Positions 1 through 11,844 of a stretch of DNA of 56,954 nucleotides are shown in pieces. The first letter of the stretch is position 1. Each line of letters opens with the position of its first letter. Source of the DNA: Cochliopodium minus. Its lineage: Eukaryota > Discosea > Himatismenida > Cochliopodiidae. The DNA lies in NCBI GenBank assembly GCA_024220525.1, contig JAMYWO010000143.1, positions 53,444-110,397 on the forward strand. Reading direction: 5' to 3'. The notes under the pieces were generated by a model. That model saw only the letters and a list, made by a program, of their open reading frames with translations. It searched no databases and was not told the origin of the DNA. The translations under genes were made by a program, and so were the position numbers.

Positions 1-77
1 AAATAAAAAATAAAAAATAAAAAATAAAAAATAAAAAATAAAAAATAAAAAATAAAAAATAAAAAATAAAAAAAAGA
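1..77. repeat. (AAAAAAT)n simple repeat
   Basis: A run of a 7-base A-rich unit that continues off the left edge. It lies downstream of the last visible exon of the calponin-homology gene, so it is probably intron sequence. A similar run closes the right edge of the window in the same orientation. Confidence 0.9.
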
Positions 78-111
78 TAAAAAAAAGAAATAAAATAATT
101 AAATTTTATAC

Positions 112-1609
112 CATATACAATAGCTCTCACGGACAAAATCCACAGAAGGATCTGTTTCTCACAAAGAGAAGGATCATTGATAATGTCGTCTTCGTTGAAG
201 AAACGAGGCAGCCCCACTTTGTCAGCTTTGTTCAAAGCAAACTTGAAGTTTTCAGAAGGAGAGTTGTTTTGATCCTCCATGTTGAATTTGTTGGGGCTTT
301 CCTTTGTCACATGATGAATCAGTGCCACCATTATTTCTCCATTCTTGAAATCTTTCGCATAGTTTTTAGTAGGTTTGAGATCTTTTATAAAAATCAACAA
401 TAAGTTTAAAATTTAAAATGAAATAAAAAAATAATTTAAAAAATGATTTTTCAAATTTAACAAAATATCTAGAAATAATTTTAATTTGAACAAAAATTAA
501 TTTAATGAAAGAAATAATTTTTAAAAATATTCATTTAAATGAAAAATAATTTAAATTAGCAAACCAAAAATTAAAGAAAAAAGAGATTAATTTTTTAAAC
601 AAAATCTAAATATAAATTCAAAATAAAAAGTGAGAATTGTTTTTTTTTTTACTTTGGCAAGATTTGTATTCTTTGATGATTTCTTCAACCCCTTTAAAAT
701 TAAGATTAAAAATTAAAAATTAAATTAAATTTTTTTTTTTTTTTTTTTTTTTACATTCGTATGCCAATTCTTTGTAATCAACATCTTCATCTCCTGAATT
801 TTCTCCGTCTCCCAAATCACAGGTAAAAGTGGAAATGATGGCATAAAACAAACCGATGATGGGGATTATGATTTGCTTCTCGAATACATTTGGATTTGGC
901 ACATTCAATGTCTTTATTCTTTTTTTTAGTGCTTTTGTTGCTCCGTTGATATTATCTTTTTTTTATTTTTAATTTTAATAGTTATAAAAATTTGAATCTT
1001 TTTTTATTTTTTTATTACCGTATTTATGGGCTGGTGATCTTGGATTCTGATTATAATCGAGCTTTTTTCCAAGCAAGATTTCTGCAAGAATATTCAATTT
1101 TATTCCATCTTCTAAATCAGTTGTCAGATTCTTAAATTAACAATAAAAAATTAGATTGCAAGAGAATATCAAAACAAATTGATGGTTTTGATTTTTCATA
1201 GTTTCTGGTAGCAAATGTTAAAATTAATATTAATATTTTATTCTTTCCTAAAAATTTAATTATGATAGTTAATATGTGGTTTTGTGTTAATATTAAATAC
1301 ATTGATAAGAAGGTTGAAATGTATTTTTGATTATTCTTTTTTTAAAGCAAAATATAAATATAAAATATTTATTTAAGTTAATTATGCAAATTTGGATTCT
1401 CCAATGGAAGTATTTACAATAAAAGCTAATGATCAAATTAAATTAGAAAGATAATTTTTTTTTTTTACTTTGATAATAATGTCCTTCTTATTCTTCTTGA
1501 ACATCCAATTGACCCAATTTACATAGGAGGTATGTTCTTTAGTCAAAATTGCATTTGTGTTGCTTTTTATTCTCACTGTATTAACACCATCACCAAGATT
1601 TCCTCTCAT
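112..1609 (-). CDS. tandem calponin-homology (actin-binding) protein, 3' part off window
   Basis: Spliced minus-strand gene; exons 1469-1609, 1019-1130, 755-955, 653-691 and 112-381, all in frame, with more coding beyond the left edge. The ATG at 1609 follows a poly-A run; a longer open frame upstream has only a GTG. About 255 residues are visible. Residues about 30-133 form a first CH domain (HTSYVNWVNWMF, then DLEDGIKLNILAEILLGKKL), and residues about 148-255 a second (NYAKDFKNGEIMVALIHHV, then a lgIP-like GLPRFF and EDDI). Two adjacent CH domains of this kind make the F-actin-binding module of alpha-actinin, filamin and plastin, so an actin cross-linker or anchor is the likely role. Which of these it is depends on the missing C-terminus. 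The last donor (after 112) could instead lie at 117-118. Confidence 0.85.
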
Positions 1610-1745
1610 TTTTTTTTTTTCAAAATTATTTTTCAAAACTTCTTCCTCCACAAGAAAACTTCAACAAAGAGAAAAGAAGTTATTGATTCAATGTTGAAAG
1701 TTATTTTTAATTATATTTGTTTTGAATTGAATTTTTAAGGAAGAA

Positions 1746-4700
1746 TTAATTTTCATCTTGAAATTGTCTGAAATTTTTGTTTGACAATTGTATTTCACTC
1801 CCTTTGCTTGATCTCATTTCAGTTCCTAATTGATCAATCATTTTGTTGAATTTTTTGTTTCTCCACCAGAATAAAGTAGTGATGATTATAATGACAATCA
1901 ATGAAACTCCGGCCGCTCCCACAACAATTCCAATGATTGCTCCTTTTGAAAGACCTATTTAATAAATAAATTTTTAAAAGATCATTTTTCTAAGAAATTT
2001 TGTAAATCTTATAACTTTTGCAGTTTGAGTTTAAAGATGTTGAAAGAGAAACTGAAAGTGAATTTTGTTGATTGTTCAAATTAGAAGAGATTCTGTCACA
2101 TTTATTGTTGCTGTAAATAGGTTTAAAAGTAAATTGAGAATCATCAACATTCAACTTTTCGGAACAATTATAAGAAATCAAAGGAATTGAAATATTTTCT
2201 TTTTGAGGTCTTTCGTCCAAAATGAGACTTATATTTCCATTCAATGAAACACATCCTAGAACATTTATAGAGCTTTCTAGATTGTTTTCATTGGAAATGA
2301 CAAAGTATAAGGTTGAATCTTTTGTTTGGTTGAAATCTCCTTCAATCAAAACACTTGTTTTGTTCAATGTCACTTCTCCTGTAATGGAGGTTGTATCAGA
2401 GTGCTTGTTTTTGAAAGAGTAGATCCATTGTGAACCAGAGAAAATACAAGATATATTGAATTGAGAAGCATCTTCCACTTTGAGTCCATTCATTCCGCAA
2501 TATTGACAATTTGAAACAGAGTACAAACACTTTAAAGGTAGATCTGTTGATGGAATCATGGTGGATGGAATTAATGTAGAGGGAGTTTCAAAACAAACAG
2601 AATTTCCATAAGTAGTTGGTTGTTCTATTAATGTATTTAATTAAACTTTTTATTATTTCAAAAGAAAATTAAAAAAAAAGAATTATTACCAATTCTCAAA
2701 TTATTTCCATTCCAAATCATATTTTGATCAAAAGTAGAATTTATCTTTGAAAATAGATCAATACAATTCAGTCCAATTGGTGTCGAAAAATCAGAGCAAC
2801 TTCCACTTCCAATGGCAGGTAATGAAGTGTTTTCAGAGTTATCAAAGTAAACGTCCGAAAAAGTACAGCTCATGTTTAATTGAGAGTAAAGATTGATAAT
2901 AGTACCAATTGATTGTCCAAAGTTTGTACCATTGAGATTAAAAGAAACAGAAGTGTAAACATTATTCATTGTTGTTTGGGCAGAAGGAATATAAGTAAAA
3001 AGATATGCAATGAAACCTCCTACATATTTTAGGGTTGAATTTGAAATAATTTTTGCTCTTGAATAAACATCATTGATTGTATTATCTCTCCATACATAAT
3101 ATTGTCCAACAAATCCGCCGACTTTCTCTCCTGTTCCCAAGACATTGATTGTAACAGATTGCTTCACATAACATTGAGAAATTGCAGAGTTGAAAGAAAA
3201 TCCTATCAAACCAGCAATATCATACAAATTCCCAACAATCACACCATTGCTCACTCCACTATTTGAAATAGAATTAGAATGTAAATATCCAAATAATCCT
3301 CCTTTGATTTTAAAAAAAAATTAAAAAATTAATAATCAAAGTTGAATTCCAATTAATTTAATCATTTACCAAGTCTGCCGACTCCATTTATTATTGTATT
3401 TGTAGGATCTGAAGGAAATCCAAGATTATGAACATTCATAACTGTGCAATAAGCATATCTTTTGTCATAAAAAATTAAAATTGAATTGATGTGAAGGATT
3501 ATTTATTTTTTCTTAATATTATTTACCCTGAAATACCACCAACAAAACTTCCAAAAGATGAATCAACAACTGTATTTTGTATTTTGATATTTGTTATCGA
3601 TCCATAATAAAAATATCCTCCAATAGATCCAGCGTAAGTTATGTTTGTTCCTCTTATCAAATTCTTTTTTGTTGGAAGAGTGGTATTTATAAAAATATTA
3701 TCAATTATGCAACTTTCGCAATAACCAAATATTAATCCGATATAGTTACTTCCAAAACCATTCACTTGAACATTTGAATCCAAAAGAGTCAGATTTTTGA
3801 CAGTTGCAACATTTCCATAACCAAACAACCCAATATAATCTCCAGAAGCAGAAATATTTAAATTTGAGATACTATAACCATTTCCATCAAGAATTCCTAA
3901 TTTTTTTTTTTTGAAATTTATAAAAAAAATATTTTTTGATAAAAAATTATAAAATTCATGATTAAAGTTTAAAATAAAATTTGATTTTTTTTGACCTCTA
4001 AATTGATTTGTTGAGTTTCCAATTGGTATAAATGGATTTATCATTGAGCAATCAATGTTTTGATTGAGAATACAACTTACAAAATTATTATTTGTCTTCA
4101 TTTGTGAAAGTTGAGAACAATCACTAATCAATAGAATCTGAACAGATGGTTGTATTGTTGGTGGTTCAGTTGTAGATGGAAACAAAGTTGATGGAATTAA
4201 TGTCGATGGTTCAGTTGTCGATGGAAACAAAGTTGATGGGATGAATGTAGAAGGTTCATTTGTGGAAGGTGTTAAAGTAAATGGGGGCGGCGAAGTTTCA
4301 AAGCAACTGTAATTTCCATAAGTAGCTGGTTGTTCTATTAATGTATTTAATTAAACTTTTTATTATTTCAAAAGAAAATTAAAAAAAAAGAATTATTACC
4401 AATTCTCAAATTATTTCCATTCCAAATCATATTTTGATCAAAAGTAGAATTTATCTTTGAAAATAGATCAATACAATTCAGTCCAATTGGTGTCGAAAAA
4501 TCAGAGCAACTTCCACTTCCAATGGCAGGTAATGAAGTGTTTTCAGAGTTATCAAAGTAAACGTCCGAAAAAGTACAGCTCATGTTTAATTGAGAGTAAA
4601 GATTGATAATAGTACCAATTGATTGTCCAAAGTTTGTACCATTGAGATTAAAAGAAACAGAAGTGTAAACATTATTCATTGTTGTTTGGGCAGAAGGAAT

Positions 4701-7680
4701 ATAAGTATAAAGATATGCTAAAAATCCTCCTACATGTTTTAGGGTTGAATTTGAAATAATTTTTGCTCTTGAATAAACATCATTGATTGTATTATCTCTC
4801 CATACATAATATGATCCAATTAAACCCCCAACAACAGCTTCTTCAGACTTTCTCGTTCCTAAGACATTGATTGTAATAGATTGCTTCACATAACATTGAG
4901 AAATTGCAGAGTTAAAACTATATCCTATCAAACCAGCAATATCATACATAATTTCTGCTTGATTTGAAATAATGACCCCATTGCTCACTCCACTATTTGA
5001 AATGGATTGTGAATGTAAATATCCAAATAATCCTCCTTTAATTTTAAAAAAAAATTAAAAAATTAATAATCAAAGTTGAATTCCAATTAATTTAATCATT
5101 TACCAAGTCTGCCGACTCCATTTATTATTGTATTTGTAGGATCTGAAGGAAATCCAAGATTATGAACATTCATAACTGTGCAATAAGCATATCTTTTGTC
5201 ATAAAAAATTAAAATTGAATTGATGTGAAGGATTATTTATTTTTTCTTAATATTATTTACCCTGAAATACCACCAACAAAACTTCCAAAAGATGAATCAA
5301 CAACTGTATTTTGTATTTTGATATTTGTTATCGATCCATAATAAAAATATCCTCCAATAGATCCAGCGTAAGTTATGTTTGTTCCTCTTATCAAATTCTT
5401 TTTTGTTGGAAGAGTGGTATTTATAAAAATATTATCAATTATGCAACTTTCGCAATAACCAAATATTAATCCGATATAGTTACTTCCAAAACCATTCACT
5501 TGAACATTTGAATCCAAAAGAGTCAGATTTTTGACAGTTGCAACATTTCCATAACCAAACAACCCAATATAATCTCCAGAAGCAGAAATATTTAAATTTG
5601 AGATACTATAACCATTTCCATCAAGAATTCCTAATTTTTTTTTTTTGAAATTTATAAAAAAAATATTTTTTGATAAAAAATTATAAAATTCATGATTAAA
5701 GTTTAAAATAAAATTTGATTTTTTTTGACCTCTAAATTGATTTGTTGAGTTTCCAATTGGTATAAATGGATTTATCATTGAGCAATCAATGTTTTGATTG
5801 AGAATACAACTTACAAAATTATTATTTGTCTTCATTTGTGAAAGTTGAGAACAATCACTAATCAATAGAATCTGAACAGATGGTTGTATTGTTGGTGGTT
5901 CAGTTGTAGATGGAAACAAAGTTGATGGAATTAATGTCGATGGTTCAGTTGTCGATGGAAACAAAGTTGATGGGATGAATGTAGAAGGTTCATTTGTGGA
6001 AGGTGTTAAAGTAAATGGGGGCGGCGAAGTTTCAAAGCAACTGTAATTTCCATAAGTAGCTGGTTGTTCTATTAATGTATTTAATTAAACTTTTTATTAT
6101 TTCAAAAGAAAATTAAAAAAAAAGAATTATTACCAATTCTCAAATTATTTCCATTCCAAATCATATTTTGATCAAAAGTAGAATTTATCTTTGAAAATAG
6201 ATCAATACAATTCAGTCCAATTGGTGTCGAAAAATCAGAGCAACTTCCACTTCCAATGGCAGGTAATGAAGTGTTTTCAGAGTTATCAAAGTAAACGTCC
6301 GAAAAAGTACAGCTCATGTTTAATTGAAAAGTTTTATCAATTATAGTACCAATTGATTGTCCAAAGTTTGTAGCATCAAAAAGCGAAAAAGAAACTGAGG
6401 TGGAGATATTTCTGATTATTGTAATTCTGGAAGCTTCAAAAGTATAAAAGTAACCAATTAATCCCCCCACATGAGTAATTGTCGAATTGGATATTATTTT
6501 TGCTCTTGAGTACACATCATGTGTTGATTTGTAGTCTGTCCATATGTAATACTGTCCAATTAATCCACCAACTTTCTCTCCCGTTTCTTTTACTTTGATT
6601 GTGACAGATTGTTTCACATAACATTGGGAAATTGGAGAGTCATAAGAATAACCTATCAAACCACCAATCTCTTTTTGACCAATTATGACCCCATTGCTCA
6701 CTCCACTATTTGAGACTGAATACAAATGTGTATATCCAAATAATCCTCCTTTTTGAATTTAAAATAATTATTTTGGAACATGTTTAAAAGACAATATTTA
6801 CCCACTTCATCAACTCCATTTATGATGGTAATTGTGGGATCTGAAGGAAATCCAAGATTATGAACATTCATAACTGTAGAATATGCTATGATAGCTCTAA
6901 ATAAAAAATAGGGAAGTCCAAAAATATTACAACTTAAATTTAAAGTTAATATTTTGTAAGTTAAAATTTTATATCCGCTAACAAAGTTGTCTAATAAATA
7001 ATTTTAATTTCAATTAATATTTACCCTGCTGCTCCACCAACAAAACTTCCAAAAGATGAATCAACAATTGTATTTTGTATTTTGATATTTGTAAAAGATC
7101 CACTATAAATACATCCTCCAATAGATCCAGCGTAAGTTATGTTTGTTCCTCTTATCAAATTCTTTTTTGTTGGAAGAGTGGTATTTATAAAAATATTATC
7201 AATTGTGCAACCTTCGCAATAACCAAATAATAATCCTATCAGACTTGCATTTCCATTAACTTGAAGATTTGAATCCAAAAGAGTCAGATTTTTAACAGTT
7301 GCAACATGACCATAACCAAATAACCCAATATAATCTCCAGAAGCAGAAATATTTAAATTTGAGATACTAAACCCATTTCCATCAAGAATTCCTTTTTTTT
7401 TTTTTCAATTTATAAAAAAATATTTTGATAAAAATTCTGATATAGTTTAAAATAAAATTTAATTTTTTTTACCTTGAAATGGAAATGTTTGATTACTAAT
7501 TGGTAAGAATGGATTTACCATGGAGCAATCAATATTTTGATTGAGAATATAAATAATATAAAAGTTATTCGTTTGCATATCTGAAAGTTGAAAACAGTCA
7601 TTAATCATTACAACCTGAGCAAATGTATGAGCGAAGAGAATAAGAAGAAAAAGAATAATTTTGTGGATAATAAGTTTCAT
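1746..7680 (-). CDS. secreted single-pass membrane protein with GLUG repeats (adhesin-like)
   Basis: Fourteen exons (7473-7680, 7025-7391, 6802-6896, 6134-6748, 5730-6068, 5261-5630, 5104-5192, 4400-5035, 3996-4334, 3527-3896, 3370-3458, 2690-3301, 2016-2624, 1746-1954) sum to 4947 nt, 1648 aa, stop TAA. The N-terminus is a signal peptide (MKLIIHKIILFLLILFAHTFA). The ectodomain has three units, each opening with a Cys-containing segment (ISDCSQLSQM type) and then many short GLUG-like motifs (GLFGYG, GGLFGY, AGLIG, VGGLIG), which fold as a beta-solenoid in known families. Units are joined by Thr/Pro/Ser-rich linkers (PSTTEPSTLIPSTLFPST), likely O-glycosylated. A transmembrane helix (GAIIGIVVGAAGVSLIVIIII) and a short cytoplasmic tail end the protein. 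GLUG motifs occur in bacterial adhesins and protist surface proteins; a surface or adhesion role is inference. N-glycosylation sequons are abundant. Confidence 0.85.
2690..6068 (-). repeat. 1.7 kb tandem duplication inside the GLUG gene
   Basis: The block 4400-6068 is repeated at 2690-4334 with an offset of exactly 1734 bases over most of its length, introns included. The offset falls to 1710 at the distal end because exon 4400-5035 is 24 nt longer than exon 2690-3301. The stalk exon, the following GLUG exon and their introns look base-for-base identical, while the middle of the third large exon of each unit differs in patches. The last ~150 coding bases and the intron after them are also shared by the first unit (6070-6300). 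Confidence 0.95.
6914..6990 (+). mobile_element. short hairpin (MITE-like) element, copy A, right end lost
   Basis: Shares AGGGA-GTCCAAAAATATTACA at the left and TATCCGCTAACAAAGTTGT at the right with the copy at 10604-10683, with a diverged middle. It fills most of a 128-base intron of the GLUG gene (6897-7024). The equivalent introns of the two other repeat units (5193-5260 and 3459-3526) are 68 bases and lack it, which supports insertion. The right inverted repeat is missing after 6990. No coding capacity. Confidence 0.6.
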
Positions 7681-7852
7681 TAATACTATCTAGATAGAGA
7701 ATTAGATTTTTATTTTTTTTTATTATATATTTTAAATTCCTCTTTAATAATAATGACCTTCCAACTCAGTTATTGGAACGATAGAATATGAAATTAAATT
7801 GATTTTGAAAATAATAATTTATTTGATTTGAATAAATAAAAAAAAAAAAAAG

Positions 7853-10800
7853 TTATTTAAATCTATCAGCAAAAGAGTTTATGAGACCTTCCTTTGTATT
7901 AGGATAAGATTTGAAAGTGACAGTAGGCTTGTTATCATCACCACTAGCAGTGAAAAAGATGTTGGGTTGAACAAACAAAGAAGAAAAGTTTCTGAGAGGG
8001 AAAAACTTGCTGGAAAGAGATTTCAAAGACTGAGGAACGAGAGAATATTTCTCAAACAAAATTTTGGTTTGATCAACATTACCAACAGCCCTATAAACAA
8101 AAAGAGTTTGCAAAAGTTGTTCCAAAGATTGTTTTGCAAGATCGATGACTTTTTCAAAATCGAAATGAATTAAAAATGAATTTTCGGAAGAATTTTCTTC
8201 GAAAGAAAAAATTTGTTTTTCGAGTAAATAATTTCCGAGAATGTATTTAGCTTGATGTTTTGGACTGTCCCATTGTTTGGTGTTTTCGTCATAGAGGGAC
8301 AAGGATCTCAAGAGGGATTGAGCAGTAGAAAGGAAGAGGGAAGTGGAGATCTCTTGTTGTTTGTTGGTGTCTGTAACATTAAATACGGACAACACTGTTG
8401 GATTCAAAGACAAATAAAGAGCAATCGCATCAGCCTAAAAGTAATAATGATTTTTTTATGAATTTTTTTTATTTTATTTTATTTATTCTATTTATTCTAT
8501 TTATTTTATTTATTTTATTTTATTTTTATTTTTATTTTATTTATTTTATTTTTTTTATTTTATTTTATTTATTTTATTTATTTTATTTACCTTATTTATT
8601 TTATTTATTTTATTTATTTCATTTATTTTATTTATTTTTATTTTTATTTTATTTAGATTATTTTATTTATTTTATTTATTTATTTATTTTATTTATTTTA
8701 TTTATTTTATTTATTTTATTTATTTTATTTACCTTTAAACTTTCCAAAAGTTCTGCATTATCACCAAACAAAACACTAAAAATTTCACCAGGCAAATAAT
8801 GACCAACAATCTTCTCGTTAGTCAAAGGATTGATCATGTCCACATCAAAATTGAAATTTCCCATTTTGTTCTTAGTGAAGAACTTTCCGAAAGGATAACC
8901 AAACACTTGATACAATGTGGTGTAAATGATAGAAGCTTGTGTGAAATTTTCAGTGAAAACTTTCTTTTGGGATTCACTGAAATAAAGGGTGTCGGAGGTT
9001 TTCAAGTCAAAGGTGTTGGTGAACACCACTGTTTTTGGTCTGGTCATAAATTCTACCTCTGGGAAAGAGATGGATGAAGGAACAAACGAATGAACAAAGC
9101 TGATCACTATTTTATAATAAAAATTAAAAAAAAAAAAATTGAAAATAAAATTGAAACTAAAAAAGTAATTGAATAAAAAATATTTTTTTTTCTCATCAGG
9201 AGTTTTTTCAACATGATATGTTCGGGTAAATAAATTAATGCATCATTTTGAGAAAAAAAAAATTAACAATAATGATAATTAATAAAAAACAAATTTAAAA
9301 AATTGAAAATAATTTTACAGTCAACAAATTCCAATACAGGGAGAGCAAAAGGATATTGGGCAAAGTTGGAGGATTGAGGGATTTGATCTACAATTTTCTT
9401 CGCATTGGAAAGGATTTTCTGAGCAAGTTCTGTTTGGGTGGTCAATCCTACGAAAGATCTTGCTTCTCCTCTCTTTTTGAAAGGGTCCTTGTAAGTAGGA
9501 ACAAAAGCAAAGTGGACTGATTTTTTCAAAAAAAATAAAAAATAAAAAATAAATAAAATCAAAAATAAAAAGAAAAAATAAAGAAAAAATTAAATAATAA
9601 ATAAAAAGAAAAATTTTAAAAAAAAATAAAAAAAATAAATTTTTACATTCAACTTGAGGGTTGTGTTCATATTGCCACAATCTTTGTGCAACATCAAAAT
9701 GGGATTGGGATCCTTCACCGAAATAGTTGATGTATCTCAAAAGGAGATCTTTTTGGCGAGAGATGCCAGGGATGAAGGACAAGGAAGAGAAGAGATGTTG
9801 GTTCATGATTTTTAAATAACCACTGAAGAGACCAGTCTTTCTCTTGATGACAAAGTTGACGTCCTTTGGTTTTACAGTGACCACATCCTTTACTTCAACA
9901 GCACTTGTGTACAATTCGAAAACATCTCTTCCTATTAATAAAAAATAAAAATTTTTGAAAATTGATTTTAAAAAAAGAAAAATATTCAAAAAAAAATGAT
10001 TTTTAAATTTCATTTAATTGGAAATTAAAAAAAATAATTGAATAACCAATTGATTAAAATTTTTTCAACAAAATTTTAAATGAAATATGTTCAAAAAATA
10101 TGTTCATAAAAAATACAAAAAAAAAAAATTTTTTTTTACCTTCTTCAATTTTATTTGTTTTCAATAAACAAGAGTTGATTAAACCTTCAGTAGTATATTT
10201 CTCAGAATTGAGGATATCTTGCTCAGAAAGAATGGTCTCCTCAAAAGAAATCTCACCAGAGTAAAAAGGAATTGCATCAGAATCCTTGACGCCAGCCTTT
10301 TGGTTGTTCACAGTGACATCAAAAATAACAGATTGACATGCAGTGTAATAAGATTTAGCTTTAGGATATTTCTCTGCGAAAGCGTTCACAATTTTCTCGA
10401 AAGAAGATTTGGAGAGATTAGGAATGAACTTTTTTCTGTCTTGGTGGTGGTAGTTTCCCAAGTTGAGGAACACAAGGGCGGAGTAGTTTATAAACTCTTC
10501 ATATTCTTCTTTTGTTACTTTTTGGCTTGCTTTTTCACTTTTTAGAAAAAAAAGGTAAGGATTTAAAGAATATGAATGTTTTATTTCTGTTTGATTTATA
10601 GGGATGTCCAAAAATATTACACCAGTTTAAATTTTGTTAGTAAAAATTTTATATCCGCTAACAAAGTTGTAATATTTGGACATTTCTATTTGATTTATTT
10701 TAGAGAATATTTTATTTCATTAGGATGATGTTGAATCTGTTGAAAATATATTTGGATATAAGGTGTTAAAATATGTTTATAGATATGGTAAATATCTTTT

Positions 10801-11739
10801 TTTTTGTTAATTATATCATTAATTGTAACAATAAAGGATTCAATATACGAATCTTGAAGTGCATTATATTTACCATGCCAATACTCTGAGTTCTTCGACA
10901 GTATAATGAGTGAAAATCAAAATCAATAATTCAAATAATTCCTTTGTGGTGGATGATTGAGTTGCATTAATGAAGGATCCGATCCAACTTGCTTGATAGA
11001 GATGATAAATGAATCTCTTGACATTGATATCCAAAGAATTGAATGATTCCTCAACAGATTGGAATGATTTGATATCAAAATCCTTTGGAACTAATATAAT
11101 AAAAGATTTTGGTTATTATAAGATGGAGATGGATTAAATGAATCAAAAAAATTAAAATATATCCCAATATATTAAGATGATAAGAATATAAAAAAATTTT
11201 ATTTTTTAATCAAGTTGTTACTGTTTACCTTTAAAATTTTCAGAATCCTTTTCATTCAACACATTCCATGATCTCTTTGTCAATTTTTTAGTTTCTGCTT
11301 TTTGTTTCTCAATCAATTTTGCAAATTCCTGCAATCTTTCCTCCTCTGTTTTTTGAGGAGGTTGCTTTGGACTTGGTGTTTTGGTTGCTGAAAAATTTTT
11401 GGTTGTGGTGGATGATAATTCTTCTTTTTTGTTATTTGGAATTGTTTTCTTTGGTGGATCTACTTGAGTTGGTTTGGTTGGGATCTCTTTTGATTTTTTC
11501 AAATCCTCCATCTTTAATTCTTTTGTATCTTCTGATTTGCTTTCAGATTGATTATTATTGTTATTGAGAAATAATTTCAATCCAGAATAGAGCAAAACAG
11601 CTCCAGCTATGACTGCACTTCCAATGTAAAGGGCATTGGTAGGATTTATTCCTCCAATTTCGTTATTATTATCCCTATTAGAATTATTGGACCTTTTATT
11701 ATTTCTTCCACCTCTCCTTCTTCTATTGTATTCATCCAT
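7853..11739 (-). CDS. membrane-anchored dipeptidyl-peptidase III-like pseudoenzyme
   Basis: Seven exons (11229-11739, 10874-11090, 10140-10537, 9647-9931, 9319-9516, 8733-9106, 7853-8434) sum to 2565 nt, 854 aa, stop TAA. Residues 1-35 are Arg/Asn-rich, residues about 36-58 a transmembrane helix, then a Lys/Pro-rich linker, then a full-length M49 peptidase-like fold starting at VPKDFDIKSF (about residue 171). Family landmarks are clear: LGNYHHQDRKKFIPNL, YKDPFKKRGE, FNFDVDMINPLTNEKI and a C-terminal FVQPN...GLINSFADRF. The zinc motif HELLGH of DPP III is replaced by YQVFGY (Y602-Q603-V604-F605-G606-Y607), and the glutamate zinc ligand of EECRA(D/E) aligns to S659 in ESLKAD. Zinc hydrolysis should therefore be impossible. 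True DPP III is soluble; the N-terminal anchor is unusual. Junction phase links the TM exon to the M49 part (AAA G|TT CCA), and no ATG exists between them. Peptide binding or scaffolding is a guess. Confidence 0.85.
8456..8730. repeat. TTTTATTTA-type low-complexity intron
   Basis: About 275 bases of near-pure TTTAT/TTTTATTTA units fill the last intron of the DPP III-like gene. Long open frames across it are artefacts of composition (Phe/Tyr/Leu/Ile only). The intron splits the protein just after the sequence aligned to the second zinc motif. Confidence 0.9.
10604..10683 (+). mobile_element. 80-bp MITE-like hairpin element, copy B
   Basis: The ends are inverted repeats: ATGTCCAAAAATATTACA at the left, and the reverse complement of the right end reads ATGTCCAAATATTACA. 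A nested pair (TTTGTTAG/CTAACAAA) extends the arms, so the whole element folds into one hairpin. TTTGATTTAT occurs on both sides (10590-10599 and 10689-10698), a possible target-site duplication. It lies in intron 2 of the DPP III-like gene (10538-10873). No ORF. A non-autonomous DNA transposon relic is most likely; a structured RNA is an alternative. Confidence 0.6.
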
Positions 11740-11844
11740 TATTATATTATATTTAACAAAAAAGGATATTTGAAAAAGAACTCTATTTTTTTTTATTTTA
11801 TATTTATTGAACAAAAAGTTTTCAATTAAAAAGTTTTTTTTTTT

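Noticed and set aside
8398-8799. 133-codon plus-strand frame rich in Phe, Leu, Tyr and Ile
   Set aside because: Lies across the TTTTATTTA intron of the DPP III-like gene on the opposite strand; the composition alone creates it.
10728-10800. Plus-strand stretch resembling the F-box gene's first exon (ESVENIFGYK)
   Set aside because: Match is about ten residues, AT-rich, and no other exon of the family follows; chance similarity cannot be excluded.
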